From assembly GCA_019118905.1 (NCBI GenBank), contig DWYA01000058.1, positions 1 to 57,217 of the forward strand: a stretch of 57,217 nucleotides of DNA. The letters are read 5' to 3'. This DNA is from Ruthenibacterium avium (GTDB lineage Bacteria > Bacillota > Clostridia > Oscillospirales > Ruminococcaceae). This document shows positions 40,879 to 48,376 of this stretch, piece after piece (the first letter of the stretch is position 1; every line of letters begins with the position of its first letter). Position numbers and translations under genes: made by a program. The notes beneath the pieces were generated by a model. The model worked only from the letters and a program-made list of their open reading frames with translations. It made no database searches and was not told the DNA's origin.

Positions 40879-41195
40879 TGGCTGCGAATGGCTTGCACGG
40901 CAAGTCCGCGCGAGCCATGATATGCGATGACGCGGGAGGTTGCGGCAATTGTGCCGGTTTTTCCGCCGAGTATGTCCGATCAAGAACCGGGCGAAGAAAT
41001 ACTGAACGCAAAGGGATATGTTCTGCAATGACTTGTCTTGCCGAACCAATGTTCGCGTACTTTGTGATGGAGTGTGTCCGGGGAGAACTGCGTGTCGGTT
41101 CACCGGTTTTTCTGTTACAAAGGCGTGAAACACCCGGCTCAGTGTTTGGTGTTTATTGCGACGCCCCAGGGCAAAAATTTAAGGAGGCGAAACAA
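40879..41195 (+). promoter_or_regulatory. Long S10-operon leader with two terminator-like hairpins
   Basis: About 317 nt separate the predicted transcription start from rpsJ. At 40943-40962 CGGCA-ATTG-TGCCG is followed by GTTTTT. At 41078-41111 outer CCGG/CCGG and inner GAAC/GTTC arms are followed by TTTTT. GAACCG at 40984-40989 is complementary to the right arm of the second hairpin (CGGTTC, 41096-41101) and GCGG at 40942-40945 to CCGC at 40963-40966, so alternative folds are possible. This layout suggests transcription attenuation of ribosomal protein synthesis; it is inferred from sequence alone. Confidence 0.45.
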
Positions 41196-41507
41196 ATGGC
41201 AGTCAAGGAGAAAATCAGAATTCGTTTGAAAAGCTATGATGCTACGCTGATCGACAGCGCCGCGGAGAAAATCGTGGAAACGGCAAAGCGCACAGGCGCT
41301 CGTGTGTCCGGCCCGATTCCTCTGCCCACCGATAAAGAGGTGGTAACCATCCTGCGCGCTGTACACAAGGACAAAGACAGCCGTGAGCAGTTTGAGATGC
41401 GCACGCACAAACGTCTGATCGACATCCTGAAACCGTCCAACAAGACGGTAGAGGCTCTGACGAGTCTTCAGCTCCCCGCCGGTGTGGAAATCGAAATCAA
41501 GCTGTAA
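41196..41507 (+). CDS. rpsJ: 30S ribosomal protein S10
   Basis: A 103-residue S10, located in the 30S head and also the NusE partner in antitermination complexes. KIRIRLKSYDATLIDSAAEKI and GPIPLPTDKEVVTILRAVHKDKDSREQFE are diagnostic, as is the end PAGVEIEIKL. The true start is ATG 41196, behind AAGGAGG; the frame happens to stay open through the leader upstream, without any start signal. First gene of the operon. Confidence 0.97.
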   Translation: MAVKEKIRIRLKSYDATLIDSAAEKIVETAKRTGARVSGPIPLPTDKEVVTILRAVHKDKDSREQFEMRTHKRLIDILKPSNKTVEALTSLQLPAGVEIEIKL

Positions 41508-41548
41508 TCGTTACATTTATAGTAAGTTTGCAAAAGGCTTCGATTGCC

Positions 41549-41593
41549 GACTCTCCGGAGGAGAGGTCATGTTGGTGGCCGTTACCCATCAAC
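41549..41593 (+). promoter_or_regulatory. Two hairpins in the rpsJ-rplC spacer
   Basis: GACTCTCC/GGAGAGGTC (41549-41567, one bulge) and GTTGGTGG/CCATCAAC (41571-41593, one G-U) lie in the 113-bp spacer, which is long for this operon. They may regulate or process the message; no uridine run follows. Confidence 0.35.
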
Positions 41594-41620
41594 CAATAAC
41601 CTGTTAGGAGGCAAAACAAA

Positions 41621-42253
41621 ATGCAAAAAGGTATTATCGGCAAAAAGATCGGTATGACGCAGATTTTTGACGAGAACGGCAAAGTGGTTCCCGTTACTGT
41701 AGTTGAGGCCGGTCCTTGCACTGTGGTGCAGAAAAAGACCGTGGAAAGCGACGGTTACGTTGCTGTTCAGCTGGGCTTCGGCGATATCTCCGCCAAGAAG
41801 GTGACAAAACCTGCAAAGGGTCACTTCGACAAGGCTGACGTCGCTCCGAAGAAAACGCTGCGTGAGTTCCGTTTGGACGACATCAGCGGCATGAACATCG
41901 GCGACATCCTGAAAGCCGATGTGTTCGCTGCCGGCGATCACATCGACGTTGTTGGCACCAGCAAAGGTAAAGGCTACGCCGGCACCATCAAACGCTGGAA
42001 CGGCCATCGTCTGCGCGAGAGCCACGGTACTGGCCCTGTGGCACGTCATGCCGGTTCTATGGGTTCCTGCTCGACGCCGTCCCGCGTGTTCAAGGGCAAA
42101 AAGCTGCCCGGTCACCTCGGTGCAGAGCGCGTCACTGTGCAGAACCTGAAAGTTGTCAAAGTGGACGCTGAGAACAATCTGATCGCTATTAAAGGCGCAA
42201 TCCCCGGCCCCAAAGGCTCCGTGGTTTGCATCTGCGACAGTGTGAAGGCGTAA
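41621..42253 (+). CDS. rplC: 50S ribosomal protein L3
   Basis: A 210-residue L3, an early assembly protein next to the peptidyl transferase centre. MQKGIIGKKIGMTQIFDENG and the loop segment with HGTGPVARHAGSMGSCSTPSRVFKGKKLPGH-type residues reaching toward the catalytic core are typical. TTAGGAGG precedes the start. Length is standard. Confidence 0.97.
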   Translation: MQKGIIGKKIGMTQIFDENGKVVPVTVVEAGPCTVVQKKTVESDGYVAVQLGFGDISAKKVTKPAKGHFDKADVAPKKTLREFRLDDISGMNIGDILKADVFAAGDHIDVVGTSKGKGYAGTIKRWNGHRLRESHGTGPVARHAGSMGSCSTPSRVFKGKKLPGHLGAERVTVQNLKVVKVDAENNLIAIKGAIPGPKGSVVCICDSVKA

Positions 42254-42267
42254 GGAGGGAAAGCAAC

Positions 42268-42888
42268 ATGAAATTTGACGTTTTGGATATGAACGGCAAG
42301 AAGGTTTCCGATATTGAGCTTTCCGACGCCGTGTTCGGCCTGACCCCGAACGAAAAAGTTATGCACGCTGCTGTTGTGAATTTCCTGGCCAATCAGCGTC
42401 AGGGCACACAGAGCACCAAAACCCGCAGTGAGGTTTCCGGCGGCGGCCGCAAGCCCTGGCGTCAAAAGGGCACCGGTCGTGCCCGTCAGGGTTCTACCCG
42501 CAGCCCGCAGTGGACTCACGGCGGTGTCGCACTGGGCCCCAAGCCCCGCGATTACAGCTATCGCCTGAACAAGAAGGTGAAGCGTCTGGCAGTTCTGTCT
42601 GCTTTGAGCAGCAAGGCACAGAGCGGCGATATGATCGTGCTGGACAAGATTGAGGCAACCGAGTACAAAACTAAAACCATCGCAAACATGCTGAAGGCTG
42701 TCGGCGTTACGAAGAAAGCTTTGATCGTAACCCCCGCTGTGGACGCAAAGCTTGTAAAAAGCGCTGCCAACATTCCCGGCGTGAAGACCACGGCTGCTGA
42801 CTGCGTGAACACTTATGAAGTGCTCAACGGCGGCAAATTCGTGATCAGCGTGGATGCTGCGAAGAAACTTGAGGAGGTATTTGCATAA
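42268..42888 (+). CDS. rplD: 50S ribosomal protein L4
   Basis: A 206-residue L4, lining the peptide exit tunnel with an extended loop visible as RSEVSGGGRKPWRQKGTGRARQ. In some bacteria L4 autoregulates the S10 operon through the leader, which is relevant because this operon has a long leader. ATG 42268 follows AAGGAGGG. The stop TAA shares its last base with the rplW start. Confidence 0.97.
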   Translation: MKFDVLDMNGKKVSDIELSDAVFGLTPNEKVMHAAVVNFLANQRQGTQSTKTRSEVSGGGRKPWRQKGTGRARQGSTRSPQWTHGGVALGPKPRDYSYRLNKKVKRLAVLSALSSKAQSGDMIVLDKIEATEYKTKTIANMLKAVGVTKKALIVTPAVDAKLVKSAANIPGVKTTAADCVNTYEVLNGGKFVISVDAAKKLEEVFA

Positions 42889-43184
42889 TGAAAACTCCTG
42901 CTCAGAACATCGTGCTGGCTCCGGTGATCACCGAGGCTTCCATGGCCGGCATCCAGATGAAAAAATACACCTTCAAGGTTGCTAAAGAGGCAACAAAAGT
43001 GGATATCGCCCGCGCAGTGGAAGAGCTGTTCGGCGTTAAGGTGGCAAAGGTGAACACCATCCACGTTCGCGGCCGTTATCGCCGCCAGGGTATGCACGGC
43101 GGTTACACTGCCAGCGGCAAGAAAGCCATCGTTACCCTGAAAGAAGGCTCCAAGGGCATCGAATTCTTCGAGTCCATGGTATAA
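42888..43184 (+). CDS. rplW: 50S ribosomal protein L23
   Basis: A 98-residue L23, at the tunnel exit where it docks trigger factor and SRP. NIVLAPVITEAS, KYTFKVAKEATKVDI and the RYRRQGMHGGYTASGKKAIVTL loop are characteristic. It begins in the rplD stop codon (TAATG), so it is translationally coupled, helped by GAGGAGG. Confidence 0.96.
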   Translation: MKTPAQNIVLAPVITEASMAGIQMKKYTFKVAKEATKVDIARAVEELFGVKVAKVNTIHVRGRYRRQGMHGGYTASGKKAIVTLKEGSKGIEFFESMV

Positions 43185-43185
43185 G

Positions 43186-43264
43186 ATCTCTCTGTTGAGA
43201 TCGGTGTGCCGAAAGGCGCACACAAAGAACCCGAGCAGGGTTCGGCTATGGGGATATGACCCCG
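43186..43264 (+). promoter_or_regulatory. Row of four short hairpins between rplW and rplB
   Basis: Four consecutive inverted repeats fill the 110-bp spacer: GATCTC/GAGATC (43186-43203), GTGTGCC/GGCGCACAC with a GAAA loop (43205-43224), GAACCC/GGGTTC (43228-43244) and GGGG/CCCC (43251-43264). No terminator U run is present. Function unknown; a protein-binding or processing element is possible. Confidence 0.45.
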
Positions 43265-43294
43265 ATAACATCATAAGAGAAAGAGAGTACGACA

Positions 43295-44128
43295 ATGGCT
43301 ATCAAAAAGTTTAAACCGACTACGCCGGGTCGCCGCGGCATGACCGTGACCGACTACTCCGGTTTGTCTAAGGTTGCTCCCGAACGCAGCCTGCTTGAGC
43401 CGATGAAAAAGGCTGCCGGCCGCAACAATACCGGCCGCATCACCGTTCGTCATCACGGCGGCGGCAACCGCACGAAGTATCGTGTGATTGACTTCAAGCG
43501 TGATAAAGTGGATATGCCCGCAGTGGTAAAAACCCTCGAGTACGATCCCAACCGTTCCGCTCATATCGCTCTGGTGCAGTATGAGGACGGCGAGAAGCGT
43601 TACATCCTCGCTCCCGAAGGCCTGAAAGTAGGCGACACTGTTGTGAGCGGCGCTGGCGCTGACATCAAGCCGGGCAACTGCCTGCCCTTCGCCAACATTC
43701 CTGTTGGTACCATTATCCACAACATCGAGCTGTATCCCGGCAAGGGAGCTCAGCTGGTGCGCTCTGCCGGCAACATGGCACAGCTGATGGCAAAAGAGGG
43801 CAAATATGCACTCGTTCGTCTGCCGTCCGGTGAGATGCGCAACGTGCCGGTGAACTGCATTGCAACCATCGGCCAGGTTGGCAACATCGACCACGAGAAC
43901 GTGAACATCGGTAAAGCCGGCCGTAAACGCCACATGGGTTGGCGTCCCACCGTTCGCGGTTCTGTTATGAACCCCTGCGATCACCCGCACGGCGGTGGTG
44001 AGGGCAAGAGCCCCGTTGGCCGTCCCGGCCCTGTTACTCCGTGGGGCAAGCCCGCTATGGGTTACAAGACCCGCAAACATCATGCGCGTAGCGATAAGTT
44101 CATCGTGAAACGTGCGAACAGCAAATAA
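43295..44128 (+). CDS. rplB: 50S ribosomal protein L2
   Basis: A 277-residue L2, one of the most conserved proteins, needed for subunit association and peptidyl transfer. MAIKKFKPTTPGRRGMTV, RHHGGGNRTKYRVIDFKRDK and the functional histidine region NPCDHPHGGGEGKSPVGRPGPVTPWGKP are intact. Basic C-terminal tail. The start codon follows a weak AAAGAGAG; the upstream hairpin row may matter for its translation. Confidence 0.97.
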   Translation: MAIKKFKPTTPGRRGMTVTDYSGLSKVAPERSLLEPMKKAAGRNNTGRITVRHHGGGNRTKYRVIDFKRDKVDMPAVVKTLEYDPNRSAHIALVQYEDGEKRYILAPEGLKVGDTVVSGAGADIKPGNCLPFANIPVGTIIHNIELYPGKGAQLVRSAGNMAQLMAKEGKYALVRLPSGEMRNVPVNCIATIGQVGNIDHENVNIGKAGRKRHMGWRPTVRGSVMNPCDHPHGGGEGKSPVGRPGPVTPWGKPAMGYKTRKHHARSDKFIVKRANSK

Positions 44129-44142
44129 GGAGGAGAGCTGTA

Positions 44143-44418
44143 ATGGGTAGAAGTGTTAAAAAAGGACCTTATGTACAGCCGGTCCTGCTCAAACGCGTGC
44201 AAGCGATGAACGAAGCTGGCGAGAAGCGTGTCCTGAAAACCTGGAGCCGCTCCTCTACAATTTTCCCCGACTTCGTTGGTCATACCTTTGCCGTGCATGA
44301 CGGCCGCAAACATGTGCCCGTCTATGTGACAGAGGATATGGTTGGTCACAAGCTGGGTGAGTTCGCCCCGACCCGTACCTTCAAGGGCCATGCGGGCGGC
44401 AAGACCACCGGAAGATAA
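44143..44418 (+). CDS. rpsS: 30S ribosomal protein S19
   Basis: A 91-residue S19 of the 30S head. MGRSVKKGPYVQPVLLKRV, the TWSRSSTIFPDFVGHTFAVHDGRKHVPVYV core and GEFAPTRTF.GH are diagnostic. GGAGGAG lies before the ATG; 14 bp after rplB. Confidence 0.97.
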   Translation: MGRSVKKGPYVQPVLLKRVQAMNEAGEKRVLKTWSRSSTIFPDFVGHTFAVHDGRKHVPVYVTEDMVGHKLGEFAPTRTFKGHAGGKTTGR

Positions 44419-44437
44419 AGGATAGGAGAGGATTTAA

Positions 44438-44773
44438 ATGGAAGCAAGGGCACATCTTAGATACGCCCGCATCGCGCCCCGCAAGGTTTCGATCGTGCTG
44501 GATTTGATCCGCAATCAGGAACTGGACAAGGCGCTGGCGATTCTGCAATACACCCCGAAGGCCGCCTCTGAGCTCCTTTACAAGCTGGTGAAATCTGCGG
44601 CTGCCAATGCGGAAAACAACCACAACATGGATATCAACAACCTGTACGTTGCTGAGTGCTTCGTGACACCGGGCCCCACGCTGAAGCGTGTTCGTCCCCG
44701 CGCACATGGCCGTGCGTACAGAATCCTGAAAAGAACCAGCCACATCACGGTGGTTCTGAAAGAGAAAGAGTAA
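44438..44773 (+). CDS. rplV: 50S ribosomal protein L22
   Basis: A 111-residue L22, whose long beta hairpin lines the exit tunnel. HLRYARIAPRKVSIVLDLIR and the hairpin GPTLKRVRPRAHGRAYRILKRTSHITVVL are typical; macrolide-resistance changes would lie in the latter, and none is obvious. Follows AGGAGAGG. Confidence 0.97.
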   Translation: MEARAHLRYARIAPRKVSIVLDLIRNQELDKALAILQYTPKAASELLYKLVKSAAANAENNHNMDINNLYVAECFVTPGPTLKRVRPRAHGRAYRILKRTSHITVVLKEKE

Positions 44774-44787
44774 GGAGGGTACACAGT

Positions 44788-45519
44788 ATGGGTCAGAAAG
44801 TTAATCCCCACGGCATTCGCGTGGGCGTTATTAAGGATTGGGACAGCCGCTGGTTCACCTCCAAGCGTGAGTTTGGCGACAACCTGGTAGAGGATTACAA
44901 AATCCGCAAAATGCTGAAAAAACAGCTGTTTGCAGCCGGTGTTCCCAAAATTGAAATCGAGCGTACCTTTGACAGCCAGAGCGGCAAGCCCCGTGTGCGT
45001 GTAACCGTACACTGCGCAAAGCCCGGCATGGTAATCGGCAAAGGCGGCGCTGAGAAAGAGAAGCTGCAGGCACAGCTGTCCAAGGTTTTGGGCAAAGATG
45101 TGTATGTGAACATCGTTGAGGTTCGCAATGCAGACGTGAACGCACAGCTCGTGGCTGAAAACATTGCCGGCCAGCTGGAGCGCCGCATCTCTTTCCGCCG
45201 TGCGATGAAACAGTGCATGGGCCGCGCAATGCGCATGGGCGCAAAGGGCATCAAGGCTCAGGTTGGCGGCCGTTTGGGCGGTGCCGACATCGCTCGCAGC
45301 GAGCACTATCACGAGGGTACCATTCCCCTGCAGACTCTGCGCGCTGACATCGACTACGGCTTTGCCGAGGCGGATACCACCTACGGTAAGATCGGCGTTA
45401 AGGTTTGGATCTACAAAGGCGAGGTACTCAAGGGCGTTAAGTCCAAAAACCACACCGATGAGCAGGCACCCCGCGCACCGCGCGCTCCCCGTGCCCGCAG
45501 AGAAGGAGGCAACAAATAA
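44788..45519 (+). CDS. rpsC: 30S ribosomal protein S3
   Basis: A 243-residue S3 at the mRNA entry site with helicase function. MGQKVNPHGIRVGVIKDWDSRW, the KH motif with VIGKGGAEKEKLQ and the RISFRRAMKQCMGRAMRMGAKGIK region are present. C-terminal tail APRAPRAPRARREGGNK is proline/arginine rich. ATG 44788 follows AAGGAGGG; the stop overlaps rplP by one base. Confidence 0.97.
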   Translation: MGQKVNPHGIRVGVIKDWDSRWFTSKREFGDNLVEDYKIRKMLKKQLFAAGVPKIEIERTFDSQSGKPRVRVTVHCAKPGMVIGKGGAEKEKLQAQLSKVLGKDVYVNIVEVRNADVNAQLVAENIAGQLERRISFRRAMKQCMGRAMRMGAKGIKAQVGGRLGGADIARSEHYHEGTIPLQTLRADIDYGFAEADTTYGKIGVKVWIYKGEVLKGVKSKNHTDEQAPRAPRAPRARREGGNK

Positions 45520-45938
45520 TGTTACTGCCCAAACGCGTTAAATATCGTCGCGTGCAGCGTGGCCGTATGAAGGGCAAAGCCACACGCGGCAATGTGGTCA
45601 ATCAGGGCGAGTTTGGCCTTGTTGCCCTGGAGCCGTCCTGGATTACTTCCAATCAGATTGAGGCGGCTCGTATCGCAATGACACGTTATATCAAGCGTGG
45701 CGGTAAGGTCTGGATTAAGATCTTCCCCGACAAGCCTGTTACTGAGAAGCCCGCTGAGACTCGAATGGGTTCCGGTAAGGGTAGCCCCGAGTACTGGGTT
45801 GCCGTCGTAAAGCCGGGCCGTGTGCTCTTTGAGCTGGCCGACGTCAACGAGGAAATTGCACGCGAGGCTCTGCGCCTTGCAATGCACAAACTGCCCGTTA
45901 AGTGCAAGTTTGTGAAACGCGATGAGGAGGTTGAATAA
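45519..45938 (+). CDS. rplP: 50S ribosomal protein L16
   Basis: A 139-residue L16 near the A-site tRNA and the peptidyl transferase centre. MLLPKRVKYRRVQRGRMKGKATRGN, then PSWITSNQIEAARIAMTRYI and IFPDKPVTEKPAETRMGSGKG are diagnostic. Coupled to rpsC by the shared base of TAATG, with AGAAGGAGG in front. Confidence 0.97.
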   Translation: MLLPKRVKYRRVQRGRMKGKATRGNVVNQGEFGLVALEPSWITSNQIEAARIAMTRYIKRGGKVWIKIFPDKPVTEKPAETRMGSGKGSPEYWVAVVKPGRVLFELADVNEEIAREALRLAMHKLPVKCKFVKRDEEVE

Positions 45939-45940
45939 GC

Positions 45941-46141
45941 ATGAAAGCAGCAGAACTGCGCGAAATGAGCGCCGCTGAGCTGACCAAAAAGCTGGCAGAT
46001 CTGAAAGAAGAGCTTTTCAACCTTCGTTTCCAGCACGCCATCAATCAGCTCGATAACCCCATGCGTATCGAGGCCGTCAAGAAAGACATTGCCCGCGTGA
46101 AAACTGTCATGCGCGCCAATGAGCTGAAAGACGCAGAATAA
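45941..46141 (+). CDS. rpmC: 50S ribosomal protein L29
   Basis: A 66-residue two-helix L29 at the exit tunnel rim. MKAAELREMSAAELTKKLADLKEELFNLRFQHA is typical, ending in the IARVKTV helix. Two bases after the rplP stop with GAGGAGG inside the rplP end. Confidence 0.96.
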   Translation: MKAAELREMSAAELTKKLADLKEELFNLRFQHAINQLDNPMRIEAVKKDIARVKTVMRANELKDAE

Positions 46142-46158
46142 ACGAGGGAGGTAAGGCA

Positions 46159-46413
46159 ATGGAACGCAATCTGAGAAAAACCCGTGTGGGTGTCGTTGTG
46201 TCCGACAAGATGGATAAAACCATCGTTGTCGCCGTGAAAGACAGCGTGCAGCACCCCCTCTACAAGAAGATCATGAAGCGCACCGTGAAGTTTAAAGCAC
46301 ATGACGAGAACAACGAGTGCAACGTGGGCGACCGCGTGATGATCATGGAAACCCGTCCTCTGAGCAAAGACAAACGCTGGAGACTGGTTAAAATCGTTGA
46401 AAAAGCGAAATAA
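46159..46413 (+). CDS. rpsQ: 30S ribosomal protein S17
   Basis: An 84-residue OB-fold S17, an early 30S binder. RKTRVGVVVSDKMDKTIVVAV, HPLYKK and GDRVMIMETRPLSKDKRWRLV are diagnostic. GGGAGG precedes the ATG. Confidence 0.97.
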   Translation: MERNLRKTRVGVVVSDKMDKTIVVAVKDSVQHPLYKKIMKRTVKFKAHDENNECNVGDRVMIMETRPLSKDKRWRLVKIVEKAK

Positions 46414-46440
46414 AGCAGCTTTGAAAGGAGATTCTGTCTT

Positions 46441-46809
46441 ATGGTACAGATGCAGAGCTATCTCAAAGTGGCTGACAACACCGGTGCAAAGGAAATTATG
46501 TGCATTCGTGTGCTGGGCGGCTCCCGTAAGAGATATGCCGGTATCGGCGACGTGATTGTGGCTTCTGTCAAGAAAGCGGCGCCTAACGGTACAGTGAAAA
46601 AAGGCGATGTGGTCAAGGCTGTCGTGGTTCGCAGCAAACAGGGCCTTCGCCGTGAGGATGGTTCCTACATCCGTTTTGATGAGAACGCCGCGGTTATCAT
46701 CCGCGACGATAAAACCCCGAGAGGCACCCGTATCTTTGGACCGGTTGCACGCGAGCTTCGCGATGCCGGCTATCTGAAGATCGTCAGCCTGGCTCCGGAA
46801 TCGCTGTAA
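46441..46809 (+). CDS. rplN: 50S ribosomal protein L14
   Basis: A 122-residue L14 at the subunit interface. MVQMQSYLKVADNTGAKEIMCIRVLGGSRKRYA and the C-terminal GTRIFGPVARELRD..YLKIVSLAPE are standard. AAAGGAG precedes the start with an 11-base gap. First gene of the classic spc segment. Confidence 0.97.
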   Translation: MVQMQSYLKVADNTGAKEIMCIRVLGGSRKRYAGIGDVIVASVKKAAPNGTVKKGDVVKAVVVRSKQGLRREDGSYIRFDENAAVIIRDDKTPRGTRIFGPVARELRDAGYLKIVSLAPESL

Positions 46810-46823
46810 GGAGGTTTTAAAGA

Positions 46824-47138
46824 ATGAATAACGTTCATGTTAAAACCGGCGACACCGTGATGATTATCAGCGGTAAAGACCGCGGCAATTCCGGCAAGGT
46901 TTTGCAGGTCAGCCCGAAAGAAGGCAAAGTCATCGTGGAAGGCCGCAACATGGTAACCAAGCACGTCAAACCTCGTCGTCAGGGCGAGCAGGGCGGCATC
47001 GTGAAGGCCGAGGGCGCTATGTACGCCTGCAAGGTGATGCCGGTTTGCCCCAAGTGCGGCAAGGCAACTCGTGTTGGCCATGCGGTTCACGATGGTAAAA
47101 AAGTGCGCGTCTGCAAAAAATGCGGCGCTGAGTTTTAA
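46824..47138 (+). CDS. rplX: 50S ribosomal protein L24
   Basis: A 104-residue L24, which starts 50S assembly. The KOW motif lies in VMIISGKDRGNSGKVLQV. The C-terminal half has a zinc-ribbon-like pair, CPKCGK and CKKCGAEF, common in Firmicute L24. AAGGAGG precedes the ATG. Confidence 0.96.
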   Translation: MNNVHVKTGDTVMIISGKDRGNSGKVLQVSPKEGKVIVEGRNMVTKHVKPRRQGEQGGIVKAEGAMYACKVMPVCPKCGKATRVGHAVHDGKKVRVCKKCGAEF

Positions 47139-47157
47139 GGAAAGGGAGTAGAAGAAA

Positions 47158-47697
47158 ATGGCAAGATTGAAAGAAACCTACGCCAAGGAAGTTGCTCCCG
47201 CTCTGATGAAGAAATTCAACTACAAAAGCGTGATGCAAATTCCGAAGCTGGACAAAGTTGTGATCAACGTCGGCTGCGGCGAAGCACGTGACAACCCGAA
47301 GATCATGGACGCTATCTTGGCGGACCTGGCAAAGATCACCGGCCAGAAGGCTGTGATCTGCCGTGCGAAAAAGAGCGTTGCAAACTTCAAACTGCGTGAG
47401 GGTATGCCCATCGGCGCAAAAGTTACCCTGCGCGGCGAGCGTATGTATGAGTTCGTGGATCGCTTCTTCAGCGTGGCTCTGCCCCGCGTGCGCGACTTCC
47501 GCGGCATCAACGGCAACTCTTTTGACGGACGCGGCAACTACAGCTGCGGCGTGAAAGAGCAGCTCATTTTCCCGGAAATTGATTACGATAAGATCGACGC
47601 CGTTCGCGGTATGGACATCTGCTTCGTAACAACTGCAAAAACAGACGAAGAGGCCAAAGAGCTGCTGACGCTCATGGGCGCTCCGTTTGCAAACTAA
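47158..47697 (+). CDS. rplE: 50S ribosomal protein L5
   Basis: A 179-residue L5, binding 5S rRNA and contacting P-site tRNA. YNYKSVMQIPKLDKVVINVGCGEARDN-like opening, KKSVANFKLREGMPIGAKVTLRGERMYEF and the DIVFVTTAKTDEEA-type end (here DICFVTTAKTDEEA) are clear. AAAGGGAG before the ATG. Confidence 0.97.
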   Translation: MARLKETYAKEVAPALMKKFNYKSVMQIPKLDKVVINVGCGEARDNPKIMDAILADLAKITGQKAVICRAKKSVANFKLREGMPIGAKVTLRGERMYEFVDRFFSVALPRVRDFRGINGNSFDGRGNYSCGVKEQLIFPEIDYDKIDAVRGMDICFVTTAKTDEEAKELLTLMGAPFAN

Positions 47698-47712
47698 GGG
47701 AGGGCATGAGAG

Positions 47713-47898
47713 TTGGCTAAGACAAGCATGAAAATCAAGCAGCAGCGCGCACCGAAGTTCAGCACCCGTGCATACAACCGCTGCAAAATCTGTGGCCGTC
47801 CTCACGCTTACCTGCGCAAATACGGCGTGTGCCGTATCTGCTTCCGTGAGCTCGCTTACAAGGGCGAGATCCCCGGCGTGAGAAAAGCGAGCTGGTAA
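47713..47898 (+). CDS. rpsZ: 30S ribosomal protein S14, zinc-binding type
   Basis: A 61-residue type-Z S14 with four zinc cysteines, CKICGRPHAYLRKYGVCRIC, and the end GEIPGVRKASW. The start is TTG at 47713, giving MAKTSMKIKQQR. A hairpin (47889-47908) covers its stop codon. Confidence 0.96.
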   Translation: MAKTSMKIKQQRAPKFSTRAYNRCKICGRPHAYLRKYGVCRICFRELAYKGEIPGVRKASW

Positions 47899-47908
47899 TA
47901 ACCAGCTC
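47889..47908 (+). promoter_or_regulatory. Hairpin covering the rpsZ stop codon
   Basis: GAGCTGGT and ACCAGCTC form a perfect 8-bp stem with an AATA loop; the UAA stop lies across the top of the stem and loop. No U run follows directly, so it is not a plain terminator. Confidence 0.45.
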
Positions 47909-47961
47909 ACTTCTTCACAGATAAATAAATTTTTTTGATTGAAACTAGGAGGTTAGTGGCA

Positions 47962-48360
47962 ATGCAGATTACAGATCCTATTGCGGACTTGCTGACACGC
48001 ATCCGCAACGCCAGTGCTGCCAAACACCCTTCGGTGGACATTCCCGGCTCTAAGCTGAAGAAGGCAATCGCCGACATTCTGCTGGAGGAAGGATATGTGA
48101 AGGGCGTTCAGTTCATCGAGGACGACAAGCAGGGCGTCATTCGCATCACTTTGAAGTATACCGACAACGGTTCTGCCGTTATTTCCGGCATCCGTCGTGT
48201 GTCTAAGCCCGGCCTGCGCATCTACTCCAACAGCGAGCAGCTGCCGAAGGTTATGAAAGGTCTTGGCACCGCAATTATCTCCACTTCTAAGGGCGTTATG
48301 ACCGACAAGGCTGCGCGTGCTGCGCACGTTGGCGGCGAAGTGCTCGCCTTTGTGTGGTAA
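47962..48360 (+). CDS. rpsH: 30S ribosomal protein S8
   Basis: A 132-residue S8 that binds the central domain of 16S rRNA and in E. coli is the spc-operon autoregulator. MQITDPIADLLTRIRNA and the end VMTDKAARAAHVGGEVLAFVW are diagnostic. ATG 47962 follows AGGAGG; an upstream frame extension is unsupported. Confidence 0.97.
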   Translation: MQITDPIADLLTRIRNASAAKHPSVDIPGSKLKKAIADILLEEGYVKGVQFIEDDKQGVIRITLKYTDNGSAVISGIRRVSKPGLRIYSNSEQLPKVMKGLGTAIISTSKGVMTDKAARAAHVGGEVLAFVW

Positions 48361-48376
48361 GAAAGGGGTATAGACA

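Noticed and set aside
40851..41195. N-terminal extension of S10 through the operon leader, open in the same frame for about 115 codons
   Set aside because: S10 is universally about 102 residues and starts at ATG 41196 behind AAGGAGG. The extension begins inside the promoter and resembles no protein.
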